Assembly (NCBI GenBank): GCA_030068145.1
Contig: JAPJBO010000010.1
Span: 661,164 to 725,163, forward strand
DNA: 64,000 nucleotides
DNA from: Diplonema papillatum
Lineage: Eukaryota > Euglenozoa > Diplonemea > Diplonemida > Diplonemidae
Direction: 5' to 3'
The position numbers and the translations under genes were made by a program. The notes below the pieces were generated by a model, which was not told where the DNA came from, did not search any database, and worked only from the letters and a program-made list of their open reading frames with translations. Position 1 is the stretch's first letter. Every line of letters starts with the position of its first letter. This document shows, one piece after another, positions 31,766-43,490 of the stretch.

Positions 31766-32155
31766 CACGTAGTACGGTCTGACCCCAATGCAGGGGGCGC
31801 CCCGGAGCACCTGTAAGCGGAAGAAAACACGAAGCCCGAGGGTCTAATGCACCTGGAGAGTGCTAGAGAACGCCGAAAACATGTGTTCAGGCTGGGATCT
31901 TGCTCTGAGGAGCAACATAGCATCAGGTCGCATATGTGTCTACTATAGCGGTGTACGGCCAGCAGACAGGGGACCCCCCCAAAACCCACAAAAACGCATT
32001 TTGGACATCATAGAAGGCTCTCCGGAGGCTTCTGAGGGCGTATTTGAACGCAGAATCATGTTTTAGGAAGGCTATGGGGCCTCAGTACCCGTCAGACCCT
32101 GGTGAACTATGCGGGGATTTTTCCGCCCAAACCCCCCCCCCCCCTTTTGGCATCG
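31766..32155. repeat. right long terminal inverted repeat
   Basis: Pairs with 29170-29580; carries 14 Cs near the tip. Confidence 0.85.
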
Positions 32156-34399
32156 ACTCATATATATATTATTTTCCCTGTTCACTTGCCAGGGTTTACC
32201 CGGTTCAGCATCAATCCAATTACTATGTGCGGCCCTGACAGAAGGCCGGCGGTGTGCTGCCGCAGGGGGGACATTACAACCCCCCGATGGCGAATCGGGG
32301 ACGAAACGCCAGGATCGGCCGTTAGGGGGCAGGAACCTGGGGCATCAGTTGCTCATTCCAACTCCAGGATCTATCTGCAAACCTCGAAGTTGGTGCAGGT
32401 GATCGGTCGATAACAGGAGTCCCATTATTGTAGCCAACTTCCAATGCAGATTGCGGTGTTCGCCAAAGTTCGCCTGCTTTGGCGAGCCGGTGAGCTCGCA
32501 AAGTTCGCCGGGCTCAGCTGCACAGGTTATCCCTCACTTCGATTTGTATTTACCTCACTGGTCCTCAGTCGCGCGAAGTACTGGAGAACAGGGATGGTGC
32601 AAAATCTGCGGTGTGAACCCCTTAAAAAGAGTTGCTACGTTTTCTCAGCCCATGCCACGTGCTCGCAGTGACGAAGATTGGTATAACTTACCCCTTCGGG
32701 CGAAGTGCGATGCGATCGACTGCTGCAACAACTACGACTGCAAGGTGCAAGGCTTCAAACAACAACTGCAGCGAAGCCCTAGAGTGGCGCCTTCAAGCTG
32801 TCCGAAATGAGACTCGTTGTGAACGCCTTTCTTTGTACACTGTCGTACAAAGCTGGAAGTGCATTTCAATGCAGAGAAAGGAGGGCCGGCAAACCAGCCA
32901 GTTGGTCTTTGCACGTTCCTGTTGACTAAATACGAACTCAGGCATACCGGTTGGGACGTAGGGGCTGGTGCATGCTGTTGCTGATGCGGCGGTTGAGGTA
33001 GCTGAGGTTGCTGCTGACGTGTGCTGTCGTAAGCCGCTCGGATAAGGGATTCAACGCCAGGTGTCGTCGTATCACGACATGATGCTTCGTGTGAAACGAA
33101 CAAGGCTCGCATCTGCGGCGGATGTTGGGTGCGTGAACCAGAGAAGGTATGTTTGTCGCTTAGGATACTGGGGGGCACATTAAACCGTAGCCAACCGGTG
33201 GGGGAGCCCGCCGTGTACACAAAAATAAGAATTGAACTTTTTTGGGGCGGTGATATCCGTTACCCGCTACCCGTCCTTATTTTTTTACTTCTCTGGTGGT
33301 TTCCCCCCTCACACCTTCTGTAAACCTTGCCCTCTACACATTAACGTCGGACTACGGGTCGACCCGTGGCAGATTTGCCATCTTCTTCGAATTGTTGTGA
33401 CTGGGAACGAGTGTGCATTCCCTTGTCCCCTTGCGCCAAACTATGGGTCCAAGCTTCCTAGCGCATGTTACAGCAGCTGCAAGGTTCCGCCCTACTTTCT
33501 GCTAGGTCAGAGACTGTTCGAGGCTCACACGGTGGGTCCAAAGTCCTCAGTGGGTTCAAAGTGGGTCCACAGGCCACAGTGGAAGACTTCAATCTTTCGC
33601 GGAATCCATCTGTCTGTAGGCGGAGGTATCAGGGACTTTCAACCATGGGATGGGAAGACGAGTCATCGCTCTTCTGTCTGACGCCAAACTTCTGCAACCA
33701 AAAAACCGTTGGGTGCTAAATCTTGCGGTGTTGTGTCTGCCACCACGTTCCGACGGCCACCCCCGTGGCCCATTGGAAACCATGCATGCAGACGCATCCT
33801 GCATGCGTTCTACGTCTTATAGCAGTTCCACGGCAGGCAGCCAGATGGCTTTCGCTGGGACAGACCCGACCCAACCGACGCAACGAGTGTTGTCCGAAGT
33901 GACTCAAACGAAGTTATCCAAGGAAGAGCTTCATCTCTGGTGGACTTTTACGTCAGGCCAAACCCCTAATATGCCACCTTGGCGGAGGAAAACGGGAGGC
34001 CGTAGTAAGAAGTTTCCGGTCCTTTCAGCGCATATTGCCCCTCTGACAGTCTTCCCCGCTGAACGAGCGCGCAATGGAAACCCGACCCGGCGGAACCGGT
34101 CACGCTACCCCCTGTTACCCGTTACCCGTTACCCGTGGCCTTATTTTTGTATGGCAGCTGCGACTCAGGCCTTTTTACGTGGGGCCAAGAGCGTATTATA
34201 TTAATTGGCACTGTTTTTCCGTGCTTTTAGTGAATTTCGGGTGGTTTTGGCCCCGCGGCACCTCTTTGGTTCATCATGGACCCAGACCAGCGAATGCAAA
34301 AGGTCTCATTCATGAGTTGCGCTTCCGATTAACTCGGGATCCAGCAACCAACGCATGTTGGTCCGAGAGTGGGAAAATCCTGCAGGAGCCTTCGTGACT
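32156..34399. other. no gene recognised
   Basis: Short ORFs. The plus frame near 32670-32760 has a Cys-rich CDAIDCCNNYDCKV and the minus frame near 33000 a Gln/Pro-rich tract. Two direct GTTACCCG(T/C)TACCCG motifs followed by CTTATTTTT occur at 33256 and 34113. Confidence 0.3.
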
Positions 34400-36372
34400 G
34401 AACGGCGGAGCCGTCGAAGCTATTTCACCTTCATCGGATGCCTCGCTACGCGTTTTCCACTGCTGGCTTCCAACCAACCGTTGGCGTAGTCGTAACCCTG
34501 GAGGATCTTGTCCAGGTGGCGCGGCCACAATGGAGGCTTAGCGGGGCGGTCGTTCAGCCGGTTTTCTGCAAGTGCAGCTGTGCCCGGGACTGTTCGCTGG
34601 ACCGGCTGTGATGACCTACGCACATCGCTGCTTGCTCTCCTTGCACAAAAGCCACTCAAGTCAGCAGTTGGGGAACACGAACGCCTTGGGGCCGCTGGCA
34701 GGACGTTGGATCGTGATCCATTCCCAAAAGGCGTCAGAAAAGGCCCGCTTCGTGGCAGTAAGAGACCCTGTCCTCGGGACGTTGGGTCGGTCTTCCCACC
34801 GACAAACAGGATCATCGCCTGTTGCTTGTCCACCGACCACATGTGGTCCAACTGGACCCGTTGCAGGTCCACGAACGGCACGCCGTCGACCACTGGAACC
34901 GGAGGGCCATGGTCCCCGTGAGACCACCAGTAGGACCTCCTCTTTGGACGGGGTCCGCCCAGCATCGCGGGTACGTCGGTCCTCGAACTGATCCGTGGTC
35001 AGCCTGACCGAGCGACGGTATGCGCTCATCCAGTTCACCCGAGACATCCGGAAGTAGGTCACGTACTGGAGAGCCGACTCGGCCTTGATCTCGCCAGCCG
35101 TCACCTTCCGATTCACCCACATCAGGAAGGCTTCCTCGTCGTGGGGCGAAAGCGTCGGGCCTCCTCCGCGTATCTCTGAGCGCGGCTCACCACTGACAGC
35201 ATGGCAGGGGTGCTCTTGTAGCACTTCTGCACGGCGAGGAGGAGTGATCCCTTCGGAACCGATCTTGATCGGGACCGCCGAAGTCTTGTTTCCTAGGTAG
35301 TGACCTCTCCACCACCTCTGCCCACAAGCCCGCTGTAGGCAGGCTCGCGGGACTCGCCGACCCTCACCTTCGAGGCCTCTTCAGGGAAGGCTCCTTCTTC
35401 TCGTCCTTGTTGTCTGCCTTTTTTGCCAGCTCGGCCATGGCCTTCTGGGCTTGGATCAAGGCCGCCTTCGTGAAGTCGGCATAGTCCATGGACCCGAAGC
35501 GAGTCTCCCAGAAAACCTGGAACTCAGTTCCGTTCGAGTGGAGGCATTTAAGGCGAAGGGCTTCGAGGCGGACCATGATCTGGTGCAAGACCTGGAGGAC
35601 AGGCGGGGAGCTGTGTGTCAGGGGCATCAGAGCCGTGAGCGTGAAGAAATGATCCGCTCATGATCCAGGGAGCTTCCCGCATCGTGGGGGTGCGTGCTCT
35701 GGGACCAGGTGGTACGTGGCATCTGTCGCCCCTGTCCGCTCGCCAATCCTGCCAGCCAAGTAGTGACTCGACGTGTACCGCTTCGGTAGTGACCGGTGCG
35801 GCTGGCGCTGGAGTGAGCCTGCGTGGCAGAATGTGCAAACAATGCAAGAAAGACAGTCTTGACTGGCCCCTCTTCGAGAGCAGCGAGCAGGGAGCATGGG
35901 TCCAAGCTCGGGGGGACAGCCGGATCGTGATCACGGGTCCCCTCGCTTTCTGTTCTTCTTTTAGGCTGCTGCCGGCCTGGTGCAGTGACACCAGGCATTG
36001 GGGACAGACCCAGCCATCCTCGGACAAGTGTTCGAGGAACAGCGGCGCGACCTCCTTCGGCAGGGATGCCTTCAGGCACGATGGGAACCCACCGGACGCA
36101 GAAGGCACCCGAGGTGTGGGTCTTGCCACAGTCGACGCAGCAGTCCGCGTCCTCGTCGGCGGCCTCCCAACCGTCGGGGGCGAGGACGACCTCGATGGGA
36201 GACTAGTCGACAGCCTTCAGGTAAATCGCCATCTGCAAGAGCAATATGTCTTTTTATTCGTTTGTGCGCACTTCCTTCAAACCTGTTTTGTTCATCTAAC
36301 GGGAGTGAGGATAGTACGCTGCCATCGATCTGTTTTTGTTCTTGACAAATTGCATTTTAGACACAAAAACGG
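34400..36372 (-). mobile_element. tyrosine-recombinase retroelement fossil B (partial, broken)
   Basis: The minus strand shows, in order, the ~110-bp end repeat (36259-36372), an ORF1-like part (about 35364-36231) with the same Cys-rich WVCPQC motif and the same LHQ(I/L)MVR(L/M)EALR tail as fossil A, and a recombinase part (about 34420-35224) with VGGKTDP and QGLLLP as in fossil A. The RT-RNase H part is absent. It is clearly broken, with many interruptions, and more diverged than fossil A. Confidence 0.75.
36259..36372. repeat. ~110-bp end repeat of fossil B
   Basis: Same sequence and orientation as 4319-4440 and 40060-40170. A short second copy of its first bases (TTTGTTTGTGCGCACTT) follows at 36388-36404. 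Confidence 0.85.
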
Positions 36373-36489
36373 ATCTGGCGCTTCCTTTGTTTGTGCGCAC
36401 TTACGGTCTCTACTTACTTTGTCTGATTACCCCACCCCTCCCCCTCACCCTCTAACATTCCCAGTAAACACGGCGGCTAAGAAAGGGTA

Positions 36490-37830
36490 GGATTCCGCGC
36501 CTACCTGCTTAGCTACCGGAAAACGAGGCGAACGTCGGATCGGCGGCTCCGAAGATCCGAGTGTAAGCGTCGGCCGGGTTGTTTTTCGACTCCACGTAGA
36601 ACAATGAAACCACTGACCCGACGGCCTCCACCAGAGCGTATGCTTCACATAACATGTCGAAAAGAGGAATAGTGTGCGAGAACCTCTTGTTCCAAGCACC
36701 GATTACCGCGGTGTTATCCACACCAACGACTAGCTTGGTCTCGCCATTCCTCCCCTCCCGAAGACAGACGCAAAAGTGCGTACATCTCCAGCACGGCGAT
36801 GTCGCATCTGCTGTACTCTAGTGGAGTCGGACCGTATCGAGGGTCATTCCCCAAGATGAAACACCAACCGCTAAGGCTAGCGTCGGTGAACGCGGTAAGA
36901 ACACGCGTCGGGGGTGGCATCCACTTCGCCCAAGGATTGACCACACGTTCTGCAAATTCGGCACGGAAAAGTTGCTGAACCTCGCCCGGGACGCCTACAC
37001 GCTGCTTCCAGAATCCGTGATCCTTGCTGAGGCAATGGCCTGAAGTTGTTGCCGACAACCAGCGCAGAAGGGAGGCTATGCGAAAAAGTGGCTTCCTCAG
37101 GGCGTGTACCCTCCACAAAATCATGCCAGCCAGCCGCCACCACAGGCGCCGTTCGAATGCCCCGTGGACATCTATCTGGTCGACTATCGAGACAACCTTG
37201 GCCGCCCAATCTCCATTCATGCGCCATTGTTTATCGACAAGATTAAACTCCAAACCCAAGGCGCCCAATGACGTTTCAGCTTCGGCGGAGCACTCACCGA
37301 TCACTGCGGAGTATCGGGCACAAAGAGCCTCGAATCGCGACGAGGCTAGCTCTAGTTCGGCGACCGTGTTTCCCACGAACACTACGTTGTCCAACCAAAC
37401 AATAGACGAAATCTCTGACGAACGAGTAGCCTCCGTCGCTAGAGCGCTCGCTACACTTTGCCCCAGGACGGTAACCCATAGCTAAGCGGCGCATCCAGTA
37501 GACAGCACTTCCGACTCGGAAGGCGAAGAATGGTCTGGTGCCTTCGGCAGTAAGAACTGGAAAACCCAGCTCTTGAAATCGTACTGCCTAGCGAAGCGAC
37601 CCTGCAAGATGGTGTCGACAATATCCCTGTACGACGCAGGCAAGGGCAGATGTTTTATGGCGTCGTTCAGGCGGTTAGTCGCCAGAATAAAGCGGAGACG
37701 ACCGGCAGCCTTCTTAGGCACGCAGAAGGCCGGGTGGAAAACGCACCCCACCCGATTCCTCGGAGCCCCCTCGGCGACATGACCGGTGATGAGTTGGTCA
37801 AGCAACGGCTGCAAGCGCATGTTCGGCGGG
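36490..37830 (-). mobile_element. RT-RNase H part of fossil A
   Basis: RT fingers and palm motifs and an RNase H region with the NPADAYTR C-terminal motif are present in the expected order. Broken. Confidence 0.7.
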
Positions 37831-38061
37831 CCGATCGAAGGCTCGAGAGAGACGACGCTTTCAAAAAATTCGGATCAATCCAGCGAAAGTTCTCGCATAG
37901 GCGCGGGAAGTCTGCGAGCAGAAGTTCCGTATTCAACGCTGACTGTGGAGCCCCGTCGATCGTGCCTTCGTACGATGCCTTGGGAATTTTCGGCAGGCCC
38001 GAGCCCCATTCCCACCACGACCAATCGTAGTCGTAGTACTGCAGTACCGACCAGAGGCGCT

Positions 38062-38991
38062 TCATCGGATCCGCTGCACGGTGCGGGTCGCATCGAGCGA
38101 TTTCTGGGTAGGACCCCAGAACGCGCGGGAGATGTAGTTTCGCGACGAACTTATCGTGCGATGTCTTCCCAGCGCCTTTGCTGCTTGCTCGCCCAGAATG
38201 CTGGCCACCGAATTCAGTGCCGCATGGCGAACAAAGCGAGTCGAGACGCCCAGTCTCGTCTTCGTGAACGCATTGTAGCGCTCGTAGGTCAGACCTTCGA
38301 AGATTCTCAGGGTTGGCTCGGCAGGAATCGACTGCAGCCACTGGAGGAAGACAGCGGACAGGTGTCCGCTCTTCGGCAACAGAAGAGACTGTCCCTCGGA
38401 CTCGGGGTCCGTCTTCCCTCCCACCATTGTCACCATGAAAGTGCCCGGTGGCACATCGAGGCGATCCAACTGCACATGTTGGCGCTCGAGCAGTTCCAAG
38501 TCCACCCAACGGGCACCCAGAGCCAGCTGTAGGGCAAGGGCTGCGGCGAAGATTGGCTCCGTTCTCAACGTAGCCATTGCGATGGTCCTGACACTGGGTA
38601 CCTTCGCCATTTTCGCTTCGTGCTGTTGAAACCGATTGCACTTCAGTTTCAGAGCTCGGCTGTAAGCCTCGAACGGACTTTTCAGCGACATGTGGTAGTA
38701 CGTCATGTACTGCCTTGCCGAAACCACCGAGATCTGGTCCGAAGACCTCAGGGTTTGGAGCCACATGAGGAAACACTCCTCGCGGGTGAGTTCCGGGTTG
38801 TGACGCTGAACTAGTTGGCGAAACTCTTCCGCCCTCCGGATCACGGAGATGAAGGCGGGCATTGTGCGTTTTTTGAACGCGGAGGCCATTGTACCTCGGG
38901 TGCTCTGCAGCAAAGTCGGGATAGCTGCGGGCTCGATCAGCGTCGGCTTTCGCGTCTGCGTTGCCGCGATGTGCGCCCGCCACAAGTACAC
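38062..38991 (-). mobile_element. tyrosine-recombinase part of fossil A
   Basis: An N-terminal helical SAM-like region is followed by a catalytic region with LGARWVDLE, VGGKTDPESEGQS, RFVRHAAL and the terminal tyrosine in SRNYISRAF. This fits the R...K...H-x2-R...Y scheme of tyrosine recombinases. Confidence 0.75.
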
Positions 38992-39024
38992 AGGGTCCTC
39001 CGGGCACTGGGAGGGGTCCGGCAG

Positions 39025-40044
39025 TCACTGCCTCTTTGCGAACTTTTTTGGCAAAGAGCTGGGGGTAGGAAGGGCACGTTTCCTCCCCTCTCTCACTTTC
39101 TTTGACGCGTCCTGGACGCGGTCCGAGTCCGAAGTGGCTTTCACGGCCATTCGTAACACCTTGTCGGTGAACTCGTCCCACCGCACGCCGTGCAGGTACG
39201 ATTCGTATGAGATCGTCATGGCCGTCGCCACTGACGAGTGCTCATTCGACTCCCGACCGATCCGGAGAGCTTCCATCCGGACCATCAGCTGGTGGAGGAA
39301 CGGCAAGCGGTCTCGGGTCCAGACCTCTTTCTCGTTGCGAGAGTGACTGAGCACCCCCCACAGCACACGCAACTCGTGGCTGCGTCCCGATCCGTCGGTT
39401 TCTGGCCTCTCCGGGAAAGGCCCGTACCTGTGCCGAAGGCGGTTGAGTATCTCATCCACAGATGAGGGATAGCCCAGGAAAGGCACCCACTCACACACGC
39501 GGCGCAGGTCGATGTCAAACGGCACCCTAAGAGAGTCCGTTTGAGATCGCAAAACCAGGACCTCTTCTTGCAGCGCTGCATACGCCGCCTGCTGATGCTG
39601 CATCTGCAGAGCCAACGCCCGTACCGCCGGGTCCGAACTGGCGAGAGCCGATGGTGGCACAGCCATCGACTCTACGCCAAGAAGTTCCTCGTCGTCGAGG
39701 TCTTCTTGCTGGTCAGCCACTAGGCGATCAGGGTCGATAAGCAGCGCACCACCGCTTATCGCCCAGGCGCAAGGGGGGCACACCCAAGCGTTTTTTGCCT
39801 CCGGGAGGCCAAGCCGGTCAACCACCTGCTTGTTTTTCAGCCTGCTCTTCAGGCAGGTCTGATCGCCTTTGTTACCACACCGGTAAAAATTGGCACCCTC
39901 GGCGTGCACGGTGTCGCATGAGGGATAGAACACACAAGTTGTTCTTTCATCAGCTTTCGTCTCCTCCGCGGGCCACTCAACCGCGGCCACGTCCTTCCAC
40001 TTCACAGTAGAAAGATCAATGTCGTCACGATGTACGGCGGGCAT
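39025..40044 (-). mobile_element. ORF1 part of fossil A
   Basis: Open from ATG (MPAVHRDDID). It has a Cys/His-rich N-terminal segment (C-x4-C...H...C-x6-C, then WVCPPC) that may bind zinc and nucleic acid, a coiled-coil-like middle (ALALQMQHQQAAYAALQEEV) and a Lys-rich end. Probably the element's Gag-like or ORF1 protein; a paralogous tail is in fossil B. Confidence 0.65.
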
Positions 40045-40059
40045 TTTCACTTACGTGCC

Positions 40060-40170
40060 TTTTTTGTTTGTGCGCACTTCCTTCAAACCTGTTTATCTAA
40101 CGGGAGTGAGGATAGTACGCTGCCATCGAGCTGTTTTTGTTCTTGACAAATTGCATTTGTTAGACACAAA
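40060..40170. repeat. ~110-bp end repeat of fossil A
   Basis: Same sequence as 36259-36372 and 4319-4440; lies immediately upstream of ORF1. Confidence 0.85.
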
Positions 40171-40216
40171 AAATCTCGAAGGGTTTGTAATGGAAGCGTG
40201 ACGGTAAAGAATCACG

Positions 40217-42097
40217 TTGAGCCAATTCACCTACCCCCCCTGAAAGCGACTTGAGCTCGATTACACTCGATTACGCGTCGATTACACTCGATTACACTCG
40301 ATTACGATCGATTACAATCGATCAGCTTTTGGTGAATTGGGGGGGTACTGTAACAATTGATTAAACACACAGCACTCAGCCAATCCTGATTAGCCGATGC
40401 AACGTGTCTATTATCGAGCCTTCTTCTGGGGCTAAAGATGCTGATAGCACGATCATCGAATATCGAACAAAAAGAAGCATATTCGTATGAAAAAAGGATG
40501 TAGCCAGGCAGTGCAGCAGGGGACGAGGAAGTTCGGACTGACTTGTGGAAGCAGGTTGTCGAGTGCATAGGGGCTCGGGTACCCGTTTTCCCGTATTAGC
40601 AACCTTTGCAATTTAGCGCAGCTAATACTCGAGCCTTTTGGCATTCCCTGCGGGGCAGTTCCAGGCGATAGGGCAAGCGCTTGGCAGACACCCTGTCCTC
40701 GAAGATGTCAAGTTTCTGTTTGTGGGTTCGATCTCCCTGGCGACAACAAGGCGGTTGAAAACGGAGGCTAATCTCACCTTTAGGCACTGCAATGTCACGC
40801 ATGCCATTGTCAGACGCTACCGTCTGGCATTGCGCAATTCGTGCCATAGTCGTTGGGGGTATTGACAAGGGGGTTCAGTGGACACTCATCTGTTGGCTCC
40901 TCGTTACTGCCCACGTAGGTTCCGGGAGGTCTGCTTGGCTGCACGCGGCTTGTGGTGTTGCTTCGTTCTTGAACTTTTTCTTCGGCTTCATGCGGTTCAT
41001 CGTCCCGGCCTGCCCCTGGTACACGACTCGTCTCGTCTCCGTAGCTCGTCTATCCTGCTTCACTTCGTGCTTCCATCGAGCCTACTTGCGCTGTCACATT
41101 CCGATGGGTAGTGCGTCTGCGGGAGGAACCTGCCGTTATTGTGGCTGACACACCCTGTCCCTGCGGCCTTCATCGCTGTCTGCTCTCGTGCGGCCACTGT
41201 GGGGCATGATTCCGCCTCGGATCCTCGGTTGTGCTCCTTAGCTGGATCGCTAGCTCGATAAGAAGAGCTGGTGTGTGGGCACAAGCGAATGTGGTTGCGG
41301 TTGCGGGCCGGCCGGCGTGACTGCGAGCAGACAGGCTGCATGCGCGTGGGCCCAATCGCGCCATTCACGCGGTACTCCAAAGGCCTAATCGGGCCGGGCC
41401 GGCACATACAGATTGCGACCGGGGCCAGCGTCGCACCTCGGTCTCGTCCCTTACAGCCGGAGCACGTGGCTCTCCCCAAGCCTCTGGGAAGGTGGCGGAG
41501 CTGGGAAGACGCGAGAGAAAACCAAAGTAGCGGCGGCCGACCTCTGTCTGCAAGCACGTCTCTGGCAGGGCAGTCGGCACCAAACGGAGCACAGTACCTC
41601 TTCCAAAGCAGTCGGCTGAAGCGGAGCACAGTCAATGGGCATTCAGAGAGTGCAAAGCATGTCTCTTGTAGGGCAGTGGGCAGCGGGCTTTGAGGGAAAG
41701 GTCAGCGCGGTAGCGATGACCAGGAGAACACATACAGATGGGTGGGGAGAGGCCCTGGGACTAAGGCGTGACTACCCCCGTCCCTGTCCCTCCCAGGGCG
41801 CCACCCCGAATCTAGCCTGGCTCCACCACGGTGAAGGCCCACACGTGCGGTTTCCGTCCCTCGTATGCTTGTGCTTGGCACTTCTTGGGCCAGACAGTGG
41901 TCAACATGGTCGCTCATGGGCCAGCCAGGGGTCCACCAGAGGTCGAACCCAAAATACTAGTGTCAATTTCGATCACACTCTACAACGCTCGACTACACTC
42001 TACTACACTCTACTACACTCGATTACACTCTACTACACTCGATTACACTATATTACACTCGATTACGCTCGATCAGGGGGTGGGTGAATTGGCTCAA
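40217..42097. mobile_element. 1.88-kb TIR element, copy 1
   Basis: Ends TTGAGCCAATTCACC(T/C)ACCCCC in inverted orientation. Inside each end is a run of short TCGATTACAC-type units (40252-40325 and 41985-42072), both in the same strand sense. The interior is nearly identical, inverted, to 59644-61424. TCAC near both flanks may be a target duplication but is off by one base. No transposase recognised. Confidence 0.85.
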
Positions 42098-42606
42098 TCA
42101 CTTTATTTCACGGGCGTGAAATAAAGACCTTATTGTCACGGCTCGTTTTACGAGTAAATTTGTTACTTTATTGTCACGGCAAATTTACTTTATTGTCACG
42201 CCCAGTTACTTTATTGTCACTACACAGAAAAATCGCTAAGGGGACCCTTTCAAAAAAAATCCCCAGGAAAATTGACTATTTGGAGGCATTTGAGGCCATT
42301 GCAGCCATCAGAATCCAATTTAGACCCTCCTGTGACCACTAAAGGGCCCTCGTGAAAAATGGTTCCCGATGCCAAAAATGTCTTTGCACCCGAGACACAA
42401 ATCGCAAAATCGTCCAGGAGACCCACTCCCAGACCCCAAAAAAATTGAAAATAGTATCCATCTTTTCTCCCTAACGACGAAGAGCTATCGCTGTGTCACA
42501 CGGTATGCCCGTCACGCGCCCAATACAAACCCTTCTCGATTTTTTTGGTCGTGGAAGTACATGGGTGTTAGGACCACCCTTAGCGAGTCTAGAGGTAACC
42601 TTTTGC
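42098..42606. repeat. short TTTATTGTCACG repeats and unassigned sequence
   Basis: Four copies of a TTTATTGTCACG motif at 42130-42222; a similar TTATGTCACG motif recurs at 44990-45035. The rest shows nothing. Confidence 0.45.
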
Positions 42607-43490
42607 TCAGTCCGGCGTTTGCGCAAACCCGAACCTTTTTGCCCAGGCCGGCGTTTGTGCAAACCCGAACCTTTTTGTCCAGTCCGGCGTTTGTGCATAC
42701 CGAATATTTTTGTCCAGTCCGGCGTTGTGTGCAAACCCGAACCTTTTTGTCCAGTCCGGCGTTTGCGCAAACCCGAACCTTTTTGTCCAGTCCGGCGTTG
42801 TGTGCAAACCCGAACCTTTTTGTCCAGTCCGGCGTTTGCGCAAACCCGAACCTTTTTGTCCAGTCCGGCGTTGTGTGCAAACCCGAACCTTTTTGTCCAG
42901 TCCGGCGTTGTGTGCAAACCCGAACCTTTTTGCCCAGTCCGGCGTTTGCGCAAACCCGAACCTTTTTGCCCAGTCCGGCGTTTGTGCAAACCCGAGCCTT
43001 TTTGTCCAGTCCGGCGTTTGTGCAAACCCGAACCTTTTTGTCCAGTCCGGCGTTTGCGCAAACCCGAACCTTTTTGCCCAGTCCGGCGTTTGTGCAAACC
43101 CGAACCTTTTTGTCCAGTCCAGCGTTTGCGCAAACCCGAAGCTTCTTGCCGGTCCGGTTTGTCCAACCCGAATTGTTTTGCTCAGCCTGGCGTTGGTGCA
43201 AATCCGCACCTTTTGCCCAGGTCCGGCGTTGGTGCAAACCCGAACCTTTTTGTCCAGTTCGGCGTTTGTGCAAACCCGAACCTTTTTGCCCAGTCCAGCG
43301 TTTGTGCAACCCGAACCGTTTGCCCAGTCGGGCGTTGTGCAAACCCGAAGCTTCTTGCCGGTCCGGTTTGTCCAACCCGAATTGTTTTGCTCAGCCTGGC
43401 GTTGGTGCAAATCCGCACCTTTTGCCCAGGTTGCAAACCCGAACCTTTTTGTCCAGTTCGGCGTTTGTGAAAACCCGAACCCGTTGAACC
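42607..43490. repeat. 36-bp minisatellite (12 codons per unit)
   Basis: About 24 units of AACCTTTTTGTCCAGTCCGG plus CGTTTGCGCAAACCCG. Each unit holds the palindrome GTTTG(C/T)GCAAAC. Because the unit is a multiple of three, several frames on both strands are open, which explains the many overlapping ORFs here. Confidence 0.9.

Larger units (their letters stand above)
29170..32155 (+). mobile_element. 2,986-bp DNA transposon with ~400-bp TIRs, apparently intact
   Basis: Inverted ends 29170-29580 and 31766-32155 are alignable throughout. Outer ends CGATGCCAAAAGGGGGG and its complement; inner ends CCCCCTGCATTGGGG with a GACAGACCGAACTACG-type extension. One long ORF fills the interior. I found no convincing target-site duplication at the outermost bases. 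The high match between ends and the open ORF suggest a young copy. Confidence 0.85.
36373..40170 (-). mobile_element. tyrosine-recombinase retroelement fossil A, order ORF1-YR-RT-RNase H
   Basis: Parts on the minus strand: end repeat (40060-40170), ORF1 (about 39025-40044), tyrosine recombinase (about 38062-38991), reverse transcriptase (about 36900-37830) and RNase H (about 36490-36900). Clues are VGGKTDP, RFVRHAAL and the Tyr of SSSRNYISRAFW in the recombinase; FCVPKKAAGRLRFI in RT; TAFTDASLSGW and ESKNNPADAYTR in RNase H. A recombinase before RT is the order known from VIPER/TATE-type elements, unlike DIRS and Ngaro. The front two parts look whole; the RT-RNase H part has a few breaks. It seems fairly young but no longer complete. 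Confidence 0.75.

Noticed and set aside
33256-34135. TTACCCG repeats as interstitial telomere sequence
   Set aside because: Only two to three irregular units at each site; too few to support telomere origin.
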